Virus record (IMG/VR): IMGVR_UViG_3300023223_000329
Coordinates: 1 to 43,989 of that record
From: a virus
Strand: one strand, 5' to 3'
Length of the DNA stretch: 43,989 nt
The notes under the pieces are model-generated. The model was not told the DNA's origin. It worked only from the letters and a program-made list of their open reading frames with translations, and did not search any database. Positions 30,162 through 38,044 of the stretch are shown in pieces. How positions within the stretch are numbered: position 1 is the stretch's first letter; every line of letters starts with the position of its first letter. Made by a program: the position numbers and the translations under genes.

Positions 30162-32071
30162 TGGCTGAAGAAGACAAACTAGGCCTATTCCAAGAACTAG
30201 CCGCGAGAGGCTTGCAGGATCAATTGTCTTTACAGGATAGGAATCTATTCGACGAAGCGGTGAGGCGGAATCTTATTAAACTAGTTGCGCCCACTCCTGA
30301 TGAGCCTATATCAATTCCTGAAGCGATAATTGGCGGTGGTGAACTACTAGTCACTATGGGTACGGGTATGGCCGGTCAGGCGATTGGCGGTGTTGCTGGA
30401 ATCATACAAGGGGTTGCGTCTATCGTTTCAGGCGACGAAGACCCATTAGGCGCTGCAGTTGAACGATTAGAACAAGTGTCTGGAATTATTACTTTAGACC
30501 CTTCTACACGAGGAGGTGAGGCGATTATGGAAACTGTCTCGCCTGTTTTCGAGGCGCTTGGGGAAGCAACTCGTTTGGCCGGTACGCGAGAATTAGAAGC
30601 CACTGGTAGTCCTTTGGCAGCGACGGCCATGGAAACCGCTTTAAGCTTTGTACCAGGCGTATTGGGTATGCGTGGACCTCGTGCAGGTTCCTTAGCACGC
30701 AGAGAGAGCGCAGCAGTCAGGAAGGCGGCTAAAGACCTCGGAATTAACTTAAACGACGCTAATCCTGCTCAGAGGCAACAAGTTATCCAGGCTGCAGAAA
30801 GGGCAACGGGGGGACGCACTGCTGTAGCAGAAGGCTTTGAGGAGATTCAATCAGCAGTACAGAGCGCTAGAGTGGTAGCTAAGCAGGAAGTGGATAATCT
30901 TTATGCGTTGGCGAGAGCAGATGATGCGGGGATTACAATCGCACAAACGAGGGATTTTGCTGCTTCGGCAAAAAGAGCTTTAGCCGACTTTGATGTTGAT
31001 ACTATGCCTATAGTCCGAAGACGATTAGCCGAAATGGACAAAATAAACACCTTGCCAGAAAACGCGATTGTTAAGCTTAATGCTATTGCCAATTTCAGAA
31101 AGCGTATTAACAGGAATAAGCCGGCAGCTACTGATACATCACAGAACGCCGCGCTTGGTGTTTTAAAAGGACAATTAGATAGTTTCTTAGATGCGCAATT
31201 TAATGCCGATATGATTAGCGGTAATCCTGCAGCGCTTCAGAAATGGAGAACAGCAAACGATGCATTCAAAGAGTTTAAAAGAACCTTTGATGATAACAAA
31301 ACTATTAGACAACTTAGCACACAGAGAGCAACCCCCGAAGAGGTAAGACGCTGGTTATTCGGCGCGTCTACTGTAGGTGCTGCTAAACAAGCAGGCGATA
31401 CAATTAAGCGATTAAAAACGATTGTGGGCGAAGATAGTCCGTCAATGGTGGCAGTTAGACAAGATGCACTATTCGATATTATGGAGCCTTTGCTTAGAGA
31501 AGATCCTAACTTTGCTGGTTTCGCTAGTAATTATGATAGGTTTGTTAAGAACAACCCCACATTGAGGAAAGAACTATTCCCCGAATCAGTCGCTGATTTA
31601 GATAAACTTCGAGATTTGGCGACAGCTATTGATCGCAATCCTGCTATGAGCTTTGGTATTGATTTAAACACAGTTGCATCAAGGGCTTTGTTTGGTCATG
31701 GGATAGCTAAAGCAGGTTTAAAGGTTTCTTTAATGGGAAGAGTCTTTGGAGTGCTCAGATCGGCAGTGGGTAAGTCGAACAAACAACAAATTATGGAATC
31801 AGTTCTAGGTTATGACCCTCGCGCCCCTGTAATAGCTCCTCTGGGCGCCGTAGGCATAAGCGAGACGCTAGGAAGGCAAGAAGGGGCAGAAGCGGCTAGA
31901 ATCCCTAGAGCGTTGCCACAGGAGGCTACACAGGCATTGCCACAAGCCTTGCCACCTTCAGCACAAGGGTTGGCAGCACCTAATCAACTACCAAGTGGCC
32001 CATTGCCTGGGCTAGGGGACTCGCTAAGTCCGCAATTACAGCAATTGTTCCCCGGTGGAGTAGCCCAATGA
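30161..32071 (+). CDS. Large probable DNA-transfer / ejection protein (636 aa)
   Basis: The N-terminal part contains a hydrophobic Gly-rich region (about residues 48-92, GGGELLVTMGTGMAGQAIGG and VAGIIQGVASIV), which could insert in a membrane as in P22 gp16. The middle is long helical, and the C terminus is Pro/Leu/Gln-rich (LPQALPPSAQGLAAPNQLP). Last of three consecutive ejection-like genes. No lytic transglycosylase motif is evident. Confidence 0.68.
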   Translation: MAEEDKLGLFQELAARGLQDQLSLQDRNLFDEAVRRNLIKLVAPTPDEPISIPEAIIGGGELLVTMGTGMAGQAIGGVAGIIQGVASIVSGDEDPLGAAVERLEQVSGIITLDPSTRGGEAIMETVSPVFEALGEATRLAGTRELEATGSPLAATAMETALSFVPGVLGMRGPRAGSLARRESAAVRKAAKDLGINLNDANPAQRQQVIQAAERATGGRTAVAEGFEEIQSAVQSARVVAKQEVDNLYALARADDAGITIAQTRDFAASAKRALADFDVDTMPIVRRRLAEMDKINTLPENAIVKLNAIANFRKRINRNKPAATDTSQNAALGVLKGQLDSFLDAQFNADMISGNPAALQKWRTANDAFKEFKRTFDDNKTIRQLSTQRATPEEVRRWLFGASTVGAAKQAGDTIKRLKTIVGEDSPSMVAVRQDALFDIMEPLLREDPNFAGFASNYDRFVKNNPTLRKELFPESVADLDKLRDLATAIDRNPAMSFGIDLNTVASRALFGHGIAKAGLKVSLMGRVFGVLRSAVGKSNKQQIMESVLGYDPRAPVIAPLGAVGISETLGRQEGAEAARIPRALPQEATQALPQALPPSAQGLAAPNQLPSGPLPGLGDSLSPQLQQLFPGGVAQ

Positions 32072-32089
32072 CTACAGGAATAAAACGGC

Positions 32090-33520
32090 ATGTCAATTAG
32101 ATTCACAAACCCATTCTCACGATTCTTCAATGATAACTCTGCTTTATTGGCGAGCGGTCGGTTGAATTTCTTTGAGCCTGATGGTTCTTCTACTCGAAAG
32201 AAGACATTTAAAGAATTCACTTTAGATACTGCTAACGCGAATCCGGTTATTTTAAGTAAAGGGGGTGTGGTTCCTGATATCTTTTTAGACGGAGTTTATC
32301 GAGTTACTTTAGAATCTAAGAATATCGATGGGACTTTTACTCAGATTGATGAAGCGGTGAATTTCGGTGAGACGGCTGATTTCACCTTTGCTGACTGGAA
32401 TGTCTCGGTAAGCTATGGGGTGGGTGGGAATAATATCGTTACGGGTTCGGATGGGCGTTATTACGTTTCTATCGATTCCCCAAATCTAGCCAATGATCCC
32501 ACTTCTTCACCCACTAAATGGGAAGAGATACGCTTTCTAGGTGTGTTTAACACCAATGTTACTTATGTTGTCGGTGATATTGTTCAAGATACCACAGGGT
32601 TTTTGTGGAGAAGTATTGACGCGGCTAATTTAGGGAATACGCCTAGTGCAAGTTCTACTAAATGGCAGCCTGCTTTTACTCGCATTGTTGTTAAGGGAAT
32701 CACTGCAGGGTCTACACAAACTCAAGCAGGGGCTACGGCGTTAACAGCGGATATCAACGAAGTCACTGTATCGGGTACGGATTTGGATGGGGTTAAATTA
32801 CCTTCCGCTGCAGCCGGTAGTACGATAACAATAATTAATGCCGATTCAGCCCAGTCCATTCAAGTATGGCCGGCTACCGGAGATGATATTGATGGTGGAG
32901 CGACTGATGCAGTGGATCCAACCCCACTAGCAGCTGGAGGTAGTAGGGACTATGCAGCAGTTGATGCTACTAGCTGGTTTTCGTTGGGCGCAGCGCCTGC
33001 GGGGGCAGCAGGTACAATTCTTCTACAGACCGTGACAGCGACTGCGGCCGCCGATATAACCTTGGATGCATTTAGTTCAACTCATGATAATTATTTCGTT
33101 CTCATGAATGACTTTCTTACGGATTCTGGAAATCCACAGCTTCAATGTCAATTAAAGATTGCTGGGTCTTTTCGAAGCGCGGCCGGGTATCAGACTAAAG
33201 TTGACATTTCTCCGCTCGGAAGTAGTACAGTTACGACTATTGGCGCGGCGAATCAAACACAGGCAAATTTATCTAATACGGCTTCATTAACTACGAACTC
33301 GGTCAACGGGCTTAGTGGGCGGATAGATTTTTATGACGCAAACTCTACTTCGACTCAAGGATTTCACTCATCGATACCATTTGACCCGAGTGGCATCAGC
33401 AAACTTGAGGCCGATGCGTTTTACAATTTAACTACCGGAGCGTTATCTGGTGTTAAACTCTTCGCCAGCGCTAATAATATAACCGGTGTAGCCGAACTGT
33501 ACGCCTACGTCAAAGCATAA
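32090..33520 (+). CDS. Tail fibre/spike with phage head-binding-like N terminus (476 aa)
   Basis: Residues 1-100 resemble P22-type tailspike N-terminal anchors: FTNPFSRFFNDNSALLASGR, LNFFEPDGSSTRKKTF, DTANANPVILSKGGVVPDIF, LDGVYRVTLES. Then two copies of a carbohydrate-binding-like module (GSDGRYYVSIDSPNLANDPT and YVVGDIVQDTTGFLWRSIDA with NLGNTPSASSTKWQP). The C-terminal half is a beta-rich receptor-binding part. It follows the ejection genes, as expected for a receptor-binding protein. Confidence 0.8.
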   Translation: MSIRFTNPFSRFFNDNSALLASGRLNFFEPDGSSTRKKTFKEFTLDTANANPVILSKGGVVPDIFLDGVYRVTLESKNIDGTFTQIDEAVNFGETADFTFADWNVSVSYGVGGNNIVTGSDGRYYVSIDSPNLANDPTSSPTKWEEIRFLGVFNTNVTYVVGDIVQDTTGFLWRSIDAANLGNTPSASSTKWQPAFTRIVVKGITAGSTQTQAGATALTADINEVTVSGTDLDGVKLPSAAAGSTITIINADSAQSIQVWPATGDDIDGGATDAVDPTPLAAGGSRDYAAVDATSWFSLGAAPAGAAGTILLQTVTATAAADITLDAFSSTHDNYFVLMNDFLTDSGNPQLQCQLKIAGSFRSAAGYQTKVDISPLGSSTVTTIGAANQTQANLSNTASLTTNSVNGLSGRIDFYDANSTSTQGFHSSIPFDPSGISKLEADAFYNLTTGALSGVKLFASANNITGVAELYAYVKA

Positions 33521-33529
33521 GGAATAATC

Positions 33530-34015
33530 ATGCCTGAAGAAGTTATAAGACACCACGCTGTGGAAAAGTCGCCCCAATACCCAGACGGGAAAATATTTTT
33601 CACTGCGTCGGAGACTGCGGCCGCCAATGCAAAACAGGAGCTGCACGACAGCCTGCCCGAACAGAAAAACCGCCGAATCGCCGAGCTGCACATACTGAAA
33701 CAAGGCAACGTAGGAGGAGGGTTCACCTATAACAATAAAAAGCTGCACACTGACGAAAAGGCCCTGGTATGGTTAAACGGTATGTACAACCGAATCATCG
33801 TTAAACAGCTACCAGATGCGACACCGTTGACTTTTGTTAGTCGAGAAGGAGATTCCTATAAGATAACCGTTGGCGTTTTTAAGACAGTATATACTGCACT
33901 TACCGATTACTTGGCCGATGTTGAAGAATACGGGTCTGATCTGGAAGACACGATTATCGCGGCAGTGGATCAGGCTGCATTTGACGCTATCGATATAACG
34001 GTTGGTTGGCCTTAA
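33530..34015 (+). CDS. Probable tail fibre assembly protein (161 aa)
   Basis: Residues 46-75 (KNRRIAELHILKQGNVGGGF then TYNNKKLHTDEKALVWLNGM) match the pattern of DUF4376-type phage fibre-associated proteins. It directly follows the fibre gene with AAGGA as ribosome site, and ends the rightward late unit, 36 bases from a convergent gene. Chaperone function is inferred from location. Confidence 0.7.
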   Translation: MPEEVIRHHAVEKSPQYPDGKIFFTASETAAANAKQELHDSLPEQKNRRIAELHILKQGNVGGGFTYNNKKLHTDEKALVWLNGMYNRIIVKQLPDATPLTFVSREGDSYKITVGVFKTVYTALTDYLADVEEYGSDLEDTIIAAVDQAAFDAIDITVGWP

Positions 34016-34051
34016 CTCATGCTTCCTCCTTCATGCACTCTCGGATAAACC

Positions 34052-34306
34052 TCAAAATGGAATATCCCGATCATCGAATGAGTCTTGAGTTGGTTGTTGT
34101 GCTGCTTGTTGCGGCTGACCTTTAGGCTCACATTCATCCCCGATAGTCCCAGACATCCACTTCCCTTTTGGACCGTCTTTTAACCATGCTGATATCCAGT
34201 GTTCTTTCCCGTTAATATTGATCTTGCCTGTGTAATCAGGGCGTTTAGGGTTATCGCCTTTGTCGTTTCTGTTAAGGGTGAAAGTGTTGGTATTGTCGAA
34301 ACTCAT
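34052..34306 (-). CDS. Small SSB-like protein with acidic SSB-type tail (84 aa)
   Basis: Ends in DSFDDRDIPF, closely resembling the conserved acidic tail (DDDIPF) by which bacterial SSB recruits partner proteins. The N-terminal 55 residues (TFTLNRNDKGDNPKRPDYTG, ININGKEHWISAWLKDGPKG) are beta-rich but shorter than a full OB fold. Overlaps the annealing protein gene by four bases, so the two are co-translated, supporting single-strand DNA handling in recombination. SSB assignment rests mainly on the tail and the neighbour. Confidence 0.72.
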   Translation of the reverse strand: MSFDNTNTFTLNRNDKGDNPKRPDYTGKININGKEHWISAWLKDGPKGKWMSGTIGDECEPKGQPQQAAQQPTQDSFDDRDIPF

Positions 34307-35025
34307 TGCCTTACTCCTGCTATTGCAAATTCTGTTGATTGAATCGTTCTCTTCATCTTCTGATCTAATATCCCGTCATTGGACTTAGCCAGCCATAAAC
34401 TCGCTTGGTCGTTCTCTGGGATTTGTGACCAGTATTCCGCTGCGGCCTTAACATCTTCTGCTAGTAATGCCTCAATAAAGCTATCCATTACTATTCTGTG
34501 GAGAACGTAGGCTTTTTTGAATCTCTCCTGCTTTCCCGGTAGTAACCAAGCGTCCATAGACTTGTTCAGGTCTTTCTGCGCAGCATCAGTAAATACATAG
34601 CTCTTACCCTTTTTGACTATGGGCTCCCACCAATTCGGACTATTGTACAGATACCGTCCTATTCCCCAATTAACCGCCGCTCGTTTCAAAGCGTCCGAGA
34701 AGGCTCCTTTATCGCCCTCGTAGGCCGTGTCTCCTGCCCCGTCTGACTTCCATACCCAATCGGTAAACACCTCTACCCTCTCACCTCCTACCTTCGTGAA
34801 TCGAGGGGTAAGAATGCCTATAGAGCACTGCACCTTATTCCCTGCCGCCCACTCATGTTTGGACTGCCATCCAGAAGGCCCACAGACCTTATCTAAGCGA
34901 TCCATTACATCCCTAGCGTCTAAGTAGGCCAAAGCCATCCCCTTGTTCTTATCGGCTGTGGTGGACCCTACGCGCCAATGTATCTGCGACGAATGGAAAG
35001 GTTCTGATAATCTCGCTAAGTCCAT
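34303..35025 (-). CDS. Rad52-type single-strand annealing recombinase (240 aa)
   Basis: Anneals complementary single strands in phage recombination. Residues 14-140 carry the Rad52/Rad22 pattern: IHWRVGSTTADKNKGMALAY, LDARDVMDRLDKVCGPSGWQ, CSIGIL, then KSDGAGDTAYEGDKGAFSDA and LKRAAVNWGIGRYLY. The C-terminal third is more variable and helical. It lies at the distal end of the leftward early operon, paired with the SSB-like gene. No exonuclease partner is visible. Confidence 0.9.
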   Translation of the reverse strand: MDLARLSEPFHSSQIHWRVGSTTADKNKGMALAYLDARDVMDRLDKVCGPSGWQSKHEWAAGNKVQCSIGILTPRFTKVGGERVEVFTDWVWKSDGAGDTAYEGDKGAFSDALKRAAVNWGIGRYLYNSPNWWEPIVKKGKSYVFTDAAQKDLNKSMDAWLLPGKQERFKKAYVLHRIVMDSFIEALLAEDVKAAAEYWSQIPENDQASLWLAKSNDGILDQKMKRTIQSTEFAIAGVRQ

Positions 35026-35201
35026 GCTGCTCCCCCTAATATCTCTTGATTTAAGCCTCTTAGCTCACTTGCTAACAATCGGTGCATTTCTCTCTGATAC
35101 AGAATGTAATCAGAGGTGTCTTTAGTATATGGATTATCGCTAAATCCTAGTCCATCCTTGTAATCGGCCATAGCTTGTCCGGTAGGAGGCAAATTAGTCA
35201 T
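35016..35201 (-). CDS. Small protein (61 aa)
   Basis: MTNLPPTGQAMADYKDGLGF, ending GLNQEILGGAAWT. Overlaps the annealing protein start by 10 bases and the upstream gene end by 8. Polar, probably helical second half. No family recognised; confidence comes from the tight coupling. Confidence 0.6.
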   Translation of the reverse strand: MTNLPPTGQAMADYKDGLGFSDNPYTKDTSDYILYQREMHRLLASELRGLNQEILGGAAWT

Positions 35202-35541
35202 CTTCTTTCTCCTTTGGCTTAACTTCCCTCATTACAATTTCTCCACTATCGTACTCACCGTTATAATCTGGCCCACCACCACCTTGACCTGATAGCAAAT
35301 ACATCGCGCCGTCTTCTGGGTTATCAATTATTGGCGCTTCGCCACACATAATATTTTCTTGAAGCCACTCAAGCATTCCTCCACAGGCATCACATCCAGA
35401 ACACGACTGCCTTTTTAGCGGAATCATTCTCATTTGTTCGGAATATCCCCCTCCTGTCAGGTACAGCGATATTCGGCATCGGAATATTATTCCCTTGCAC
35501 TTATTGGCGGGCTTAGGCTCAAGACTAATCATATCCCTCAT
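35194..35541 (-). CDS. Cysteine-rich protein (115 aa)
   Basis: The ATG at 35541 sits in an ATGA overlap with the upstream stop and is preferred to longer in-frame starts. Contains CSGCDACGG (three cysteines in a knuckle) plus further Cys pairs earlier (KCKGIIFRC) and a Gly-rich stretch (SGQGGGGPDYNG). Probably zinc-binding. Function unknown. Confidence 0.65.
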   Translation of the reverse strand: MRDMISLEPKPANKCKGIIFRCRISLYLTGGGYSEQMRMIPLKRQSCSGCDACGGMLEWLQENIMCGEAPIIDNPEDGAMYLLSGQGGGGPDYNGEYDSGEIVMREVKPKEKEDD

Positions 35542-35783
35542 GTCTCTTTCTCCGGTGATATATCTTCCCAGCCAAACATCCCTCCAATAGCAGCAATAAT
35601 TACTATCTGCTCTGCCGGTGTTTTCCCCTCTAGGGCTTTGTCTATGCCCGCACAAGAGACGATAAGGTTTTGTTGGTCCAATCTAGCCGCTTCTTCCCTG
35701 CGTTGCTCACAGGACGTGTTAAGCATGTTCTCGGCTATCTTGTCTCTGTAGTGTTGGTTCATTAGTACGGTTACGTCTCCCAT
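35538..35783 (-). CDS. Small helical protein (81 aa)
   Basis: MGDVTVLMNQHYRDKIAENM; a charged helix (CEQRREEAARLDQQNLIVSC) followed by a small Ala/Ile/Gly-rich segment (IVIIAAIGGMFGWED). Starts one base after the YopX-type gene stop with GAGGGGAAA as ribosome site. No family recognised. Confidence 0.62.
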   Translation of the reverse strand: MGDVTVLMNQHYRDKIAENMLNTSCEQRREEAARLDQQNLIVSCAGIDKALEGKTPAEQIVIIAAIGGMFGWEDISPEKET

Positions 35784-35784
35784 G

Positions 35785-36168
35785 TTATTTCCCCTCTAGT
35801 AGTGATGGATTCTCGTGGATGTTGCCGATTACTTCGCACCCGCCATGCCTTATAAAGGGCTGGGGAAAATCGCAATAGCAGTTAAAGTCATGAAGATGGG
35901 CAGCAACAAATCCACAACCAAGGTCTGTATATCTAATCTGTCTAACATCACCGTCAGACTCAACAATATCCCCCTCACATATATCCGCACCGTTCTTGTC
36001 CTTTAGGCCGGTGTATTGCATAATTTCATAGCGAGATATTGGAGCATTTGGGACCAATCCAGAGCCATCGGAGTGGAGTATTTGTTCTTTCACATCATCC
36101 CAAGCAAAGGGGTCGGCAATCATGACGCAATTGGCCTTATCCCAGACTCTAAAGCGTATAGCCCTCAT
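35785..36168 (-). CDS. YopX-family protein (127 aa)
   Basis: Matches the family signature from the first residues: RAIRFRVWDKANCVM, then YEIMQYTGLKDKNGADICEG, DIVESDGDVRQI and a closing GCEVIGNIHENPSLL. YopX proteins are widespread in phage early regions of Firmicutes and Proteobacteria with no settled biochemical role. Overlaps upstream neighbour by four bases. Confidence 0.92.
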   Translation of the reverse strand: MRAIRFRVWDKANCVMIADPFAWDDVKEQILHSDGSGLVPNAPISRYEIMQYTGLKDKNGADICEGDIVESDGDVRQIRYTDLGCGFVAAHLHDFNCYCDFPQPFIRHGGCEVIGNIHENPSLLEGK

Positions 36169-36407
36169 GCTCTCCCCCTTGCAGCCTCATCACCCTCGTT
36201 AATGTCATCTTCCATGCTGTTCTGCCCCGCCGTTTCTTCCTCTACTGCCTGTACATGGCTTAGTACAATAGAAAAAGTGGCTGCCCCGAGTTCGTCAAGA
36301 CTTGTACACGTCCCCTCGTGATTAAAGCAGTGCTCAAACTCTGCCTTCTGCTCTGCCGAACAGTTTTCAATAGCCTCTATGGCGAAATCAATATCTACTG
36401 CGATCAT
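36165..36407 (-). CDS. Small acidic protein (80 aa)
   Basis: MIAVDIDFAIEAIENCSAEQ; strongly acidic with tail DDINEGDEAARGRA. Coupled to genes on both sides through ATGA overlaps. Acidic small early proteins sometimes mimic DNA, but nothing more specific can be seen here. Confidence 0.62.
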   Translation of the reverse strand: MIAVDIDFAIEAIENCSAEQKAEFEHCFNHEGTCTSLDELGAATFSIVLSHVQAVEEETAGQNSMEDDINEGDEAARGRA

Positions 36408-36856
36408 GGCTTAACACCCCATTTTGTTAATAGGCCAGCTACTTCCTTGGCTTTCTCGGCGGTCGATACATGGGCGGCGGCGTGAATGCTACAGAATCCT
36501 TGGCTAGTCGTTGTGTTCCATTGACGACAGTAATACACGGTATGTTTTGTATCGTCGTCTTCGAAATACGGTGTATAATCAGGGTCTACCAGCAAACAAG
36601 CTCTTATGATGGCATTGCTGACGCGTTGGAGTTTGGCGGCTTTTTCTGCAACAGCTTCCAGTTCAAAGATATTATGATGCCCCAAAGCGCAACCGGCTGT
36701 TATGGTATTACGGCCATTCACATGAGAAACCTTCCCATGCGCGGTGACCTGATGAAAATCGCCACCATTCGGGAACCAATCCTTATCAACCTCTTTAGGT
36801 GTTAACAAGATACTTCCATCTTCGTTCTCAACTTTGTCGTACTTCTCAATATTCAT
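36404..36856 (-). CDS. Hypothetical protein (150 aa)
   Basis: MNIEKYDKVENEDGSILLTP; contains scattered Cys/His (ITAGCALGHHN, YYCRQWN, GFCSIHAAAHV) that could bind metal. AAGGGAAAGG precedes the ATG. Second gene of the leftward operon. No family recognised. Confidence 0.65.
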   Translation of the reverse strand: MNIEKYDKVENEDGSILLTPKEVDKDWFPNGGDFHQVTAHGKVSHVNGRNTITAGCALGHHNIFELEAVAEKAAKLQRVSNAIIRACLLVDPDYTPYFEDDDTKHTVYYCRQWNTTTSQGFCSIHAAAHVSTAEKAKEVAGLLTKWGVKP

Positions 36857-36890
36857 ATCCTTTCCCTTGTTATGTGGAGCTAATAAGTGT

Positions 36891-37130
36891 CTAGTTTTTT
36901 ATTAAGGGCCGCCAGCTTTCGTCTTGGGTTTCTATTCCCGCCACGGCCTTTGCTCCATCGCACCGAATAAGATCTCCGTCGTCTTTCATCCACAAGATAT
37001 TGTGCCAACTAGCATCCCTTGGATTTCTTGCCTGCAAAAGCAGTCCATTGTTCGGGCTTTTAACAACCTGCCACTCTATCGTTTCTGTGCCCTCGGCCTT
37101 TTCTCCGTAAATCTTCTGAAATACTTTCAT
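36891..37130 (-). CDS. First gene of leftward early operon, hypothetical (79 aa)
   Basis: MKVFQKIYGEKAEGTETIEW, beta-rich with a C-terminal ETQDESWRPLIKN. GGAGAGGGAAG precedes the ATG. As the promoter-proximal gene it should be among the earliest and most abundant products. No family recognised. Confidence 0.62.
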   Translation of the reverse strand: MKVFQKIYGEKAEGTETIEWQVVKSPNNGLLLQARNPRDASWHNILWMKDDGDLIRCDGAKAVAGIETQDESWRPLIKN

Positions 37131-37166
37131 CGTTCTTCCCTCTCCTGTTCGTTAACTGTGATACCC

Positions 37167-37194
37167 AGAATACACGACTGGATAAATAAATCAA
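37167..37194 (-). promoter_or_regulatory. Candidate leftward early promoter
   Basis: On the minus strand TTGATT (37194-37189) and TATTCT (37172-37167) are separated by 16 bases, 37 bases upstream of the first leftward ATG. The -35 abuts the dyad at 37193-37219. Both hexamers match consensus at four of six positions. Confidence 0.4.
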
Positions 37195-37219
37195 CAATAT
37201 TATTACTTAAATAATTGTT
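37193..37219. promoter_or_regulatory. Candidate operator dyad between divergent early operons
   Basis: An imperfect inverted repeat: AACAATATTATT (37193-37204) and AAATAATTGTT (37209-37219), arms alike apart from one shifted A/T, centre ACTT. It lies between the two divergent promoters, next to a gene for a small HTH-like protein, as expected for an autoregulated switch. Assignment is inference. Confidence 0.4.
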
Positions 37220-37227
37220 ACAGGGTC

Positions 37228-37257
37228 TTGACAATGGAATACGTTTCAGGCGAGAAT
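37228..37257 (+). promoter_or_regulatory. Candidate rightward early promoter
   Basis: Perfect TTGACA at 37228-37233, then GAGAAT at 37252-37257 (four of six) with an 18-base spacer; the ATG of the first rightward gene follows 23 bases later with GAGGAAAAGC as ribosome site. This is the only intergenic perfect -35 hexamer I noticed in the window. Confidence 0.6.
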
Positions 37258-37279
37258 GGGCAAACATTGAGGAAAAGCT

Positions 37280-37501
37280 ATGATTAAAACAGGCAAGCAA
37301 GCAACGCAAATGGTGCGAAAGATCATTCGAAAGACTGACTGGAGTTGCAGACAGTTAACAGAAGAGATCAATATGCATCTATCCGTGGGCCACGAGATCA
37401 GCCACCAGACGTTATGGAGAATTCAATCAGGGCATACTCGCAGGCCAAGGTCTTATTATCTACATGCCATTGAGAGCGTGTATCAGGAGTGGTGCAAATG
37501 A
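37280..37501 (+). CDS. Small HTH-like DNA-binding regulator (73 aa)
   Basis: Basic protein with a probable helix-turn-helix in residues about 20-57: DWSCRQLTEEINMHLSVGHE then ISHQTLWRIQSGHTRRPRSY. The pattern (R/Q..T..EI....G..IS..T.WRI..G..R.P) is Cro/C1-type. First gene of the rightward early operon, adjacent to the candidate operator, so it probably regulates both early promoters. Ends in an ATGA overlap. Confidence 0.78.
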   Translation: MIKTGKQATQMVRKIIRKTDWSCRQLTEEINMHLSVGHEISHQTLWRIQSGHTRRPRSYYLHAIESVYQEWCK

Positions 37502-37713
37502 ATATGTCCGTGAGAAAACCGGTGAGAATATTTGCAACAATCGGAATATTCCTAATTGCAATAACCGCTATAGCAGGCGACAAATTCAAGTATGACATCG
37601 AGCAAGATGATAAGTTCTTGAGGGCGCATGGGTGGAATTCATTTCAAGAGCCATCCCCAAGCCGCTTAAGATTCATTTGGGAATTATTAATCAATGAAGG
37701 AGAATCGAAATGA
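37498..37713 (+). CDS. Small membrane-anchored or secreted protein (71 aa)
   Basis: MNMSVRKPVRIFATIGIFLI: a basic start then a hydrophobic segment to about residue 27 with AIAGD, where a signal peptidase could act. The remaining 45 residues are polar with W and a helical end. Coupled by ATGA to neighbours on both sides. Function unknown. Confidence 0.62.
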   Translation: MNMSVRKPVRIFATIGIFLIAITAIAGDKFKYDIEQDDKFLRAHGWNSFQEPSPSRLRFIWELLINEGESK

Positions 37714-38033
37714 GTTGGGATAATGTAGAGAAAAATGTAGCGAGTGGCCCGATGGGTCTTTTTAAATGGGTCGTAATTGGCTCGGTTTTACTTTTTGTTC
37801 TCATTGGCGGCCTGAATGCTTTGGGGCTGATCGGTGGAACCATTATTCAAAGAGAGGTATTTGAAAACAGTTTCCAGTATCGCGCTGGAATGGAGCAACG
37901 CGGAGCAATCCTTGAGGCTAATATTGCCGAATTGGATATGCTCATTCAACAGAACCCCGGCAACCGCCAGGGATTAGAAGCGCAAAAGCGAGTGGTTCAG
38001 ACTCAATTACGCGCAATCACTATCAATCAATAA
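37710..38033 (+). CDS. Membrane-anchored coiled-coil protein (107 aa)
   Basis: MSWDNVEKNVASGPMGLFKW, one membrane span (residues about 18-42), and a long helical/coiled-coil tail (AILEANIAELDMLIQQNPGN then RQGLEAQKRVVQTQLRAITI). Located between a small secreted-type protein and a lipoprotein gene; the three may act together at the envelope. No family recognised. Confidence 0.68.
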   Translation: MSWDNVEKNVASGPMGLFKWVVIGSVLLFVLIGGLNALGLIGGTIIQREVFENSFQYRAGMEQRGAILEANIAELDMLIQQNPGNRQGLEAQKRVVQTQLRAITINQ

Positions 38034-38044
38034 GGAATTATACC

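Noticed and set aside
34016-34051. A bidirectional terminator between the convergent late and early units
   Set aside because: The 36-base gap holds only short direct repeats of ATGC and no stem followed by a T-run on either strand.
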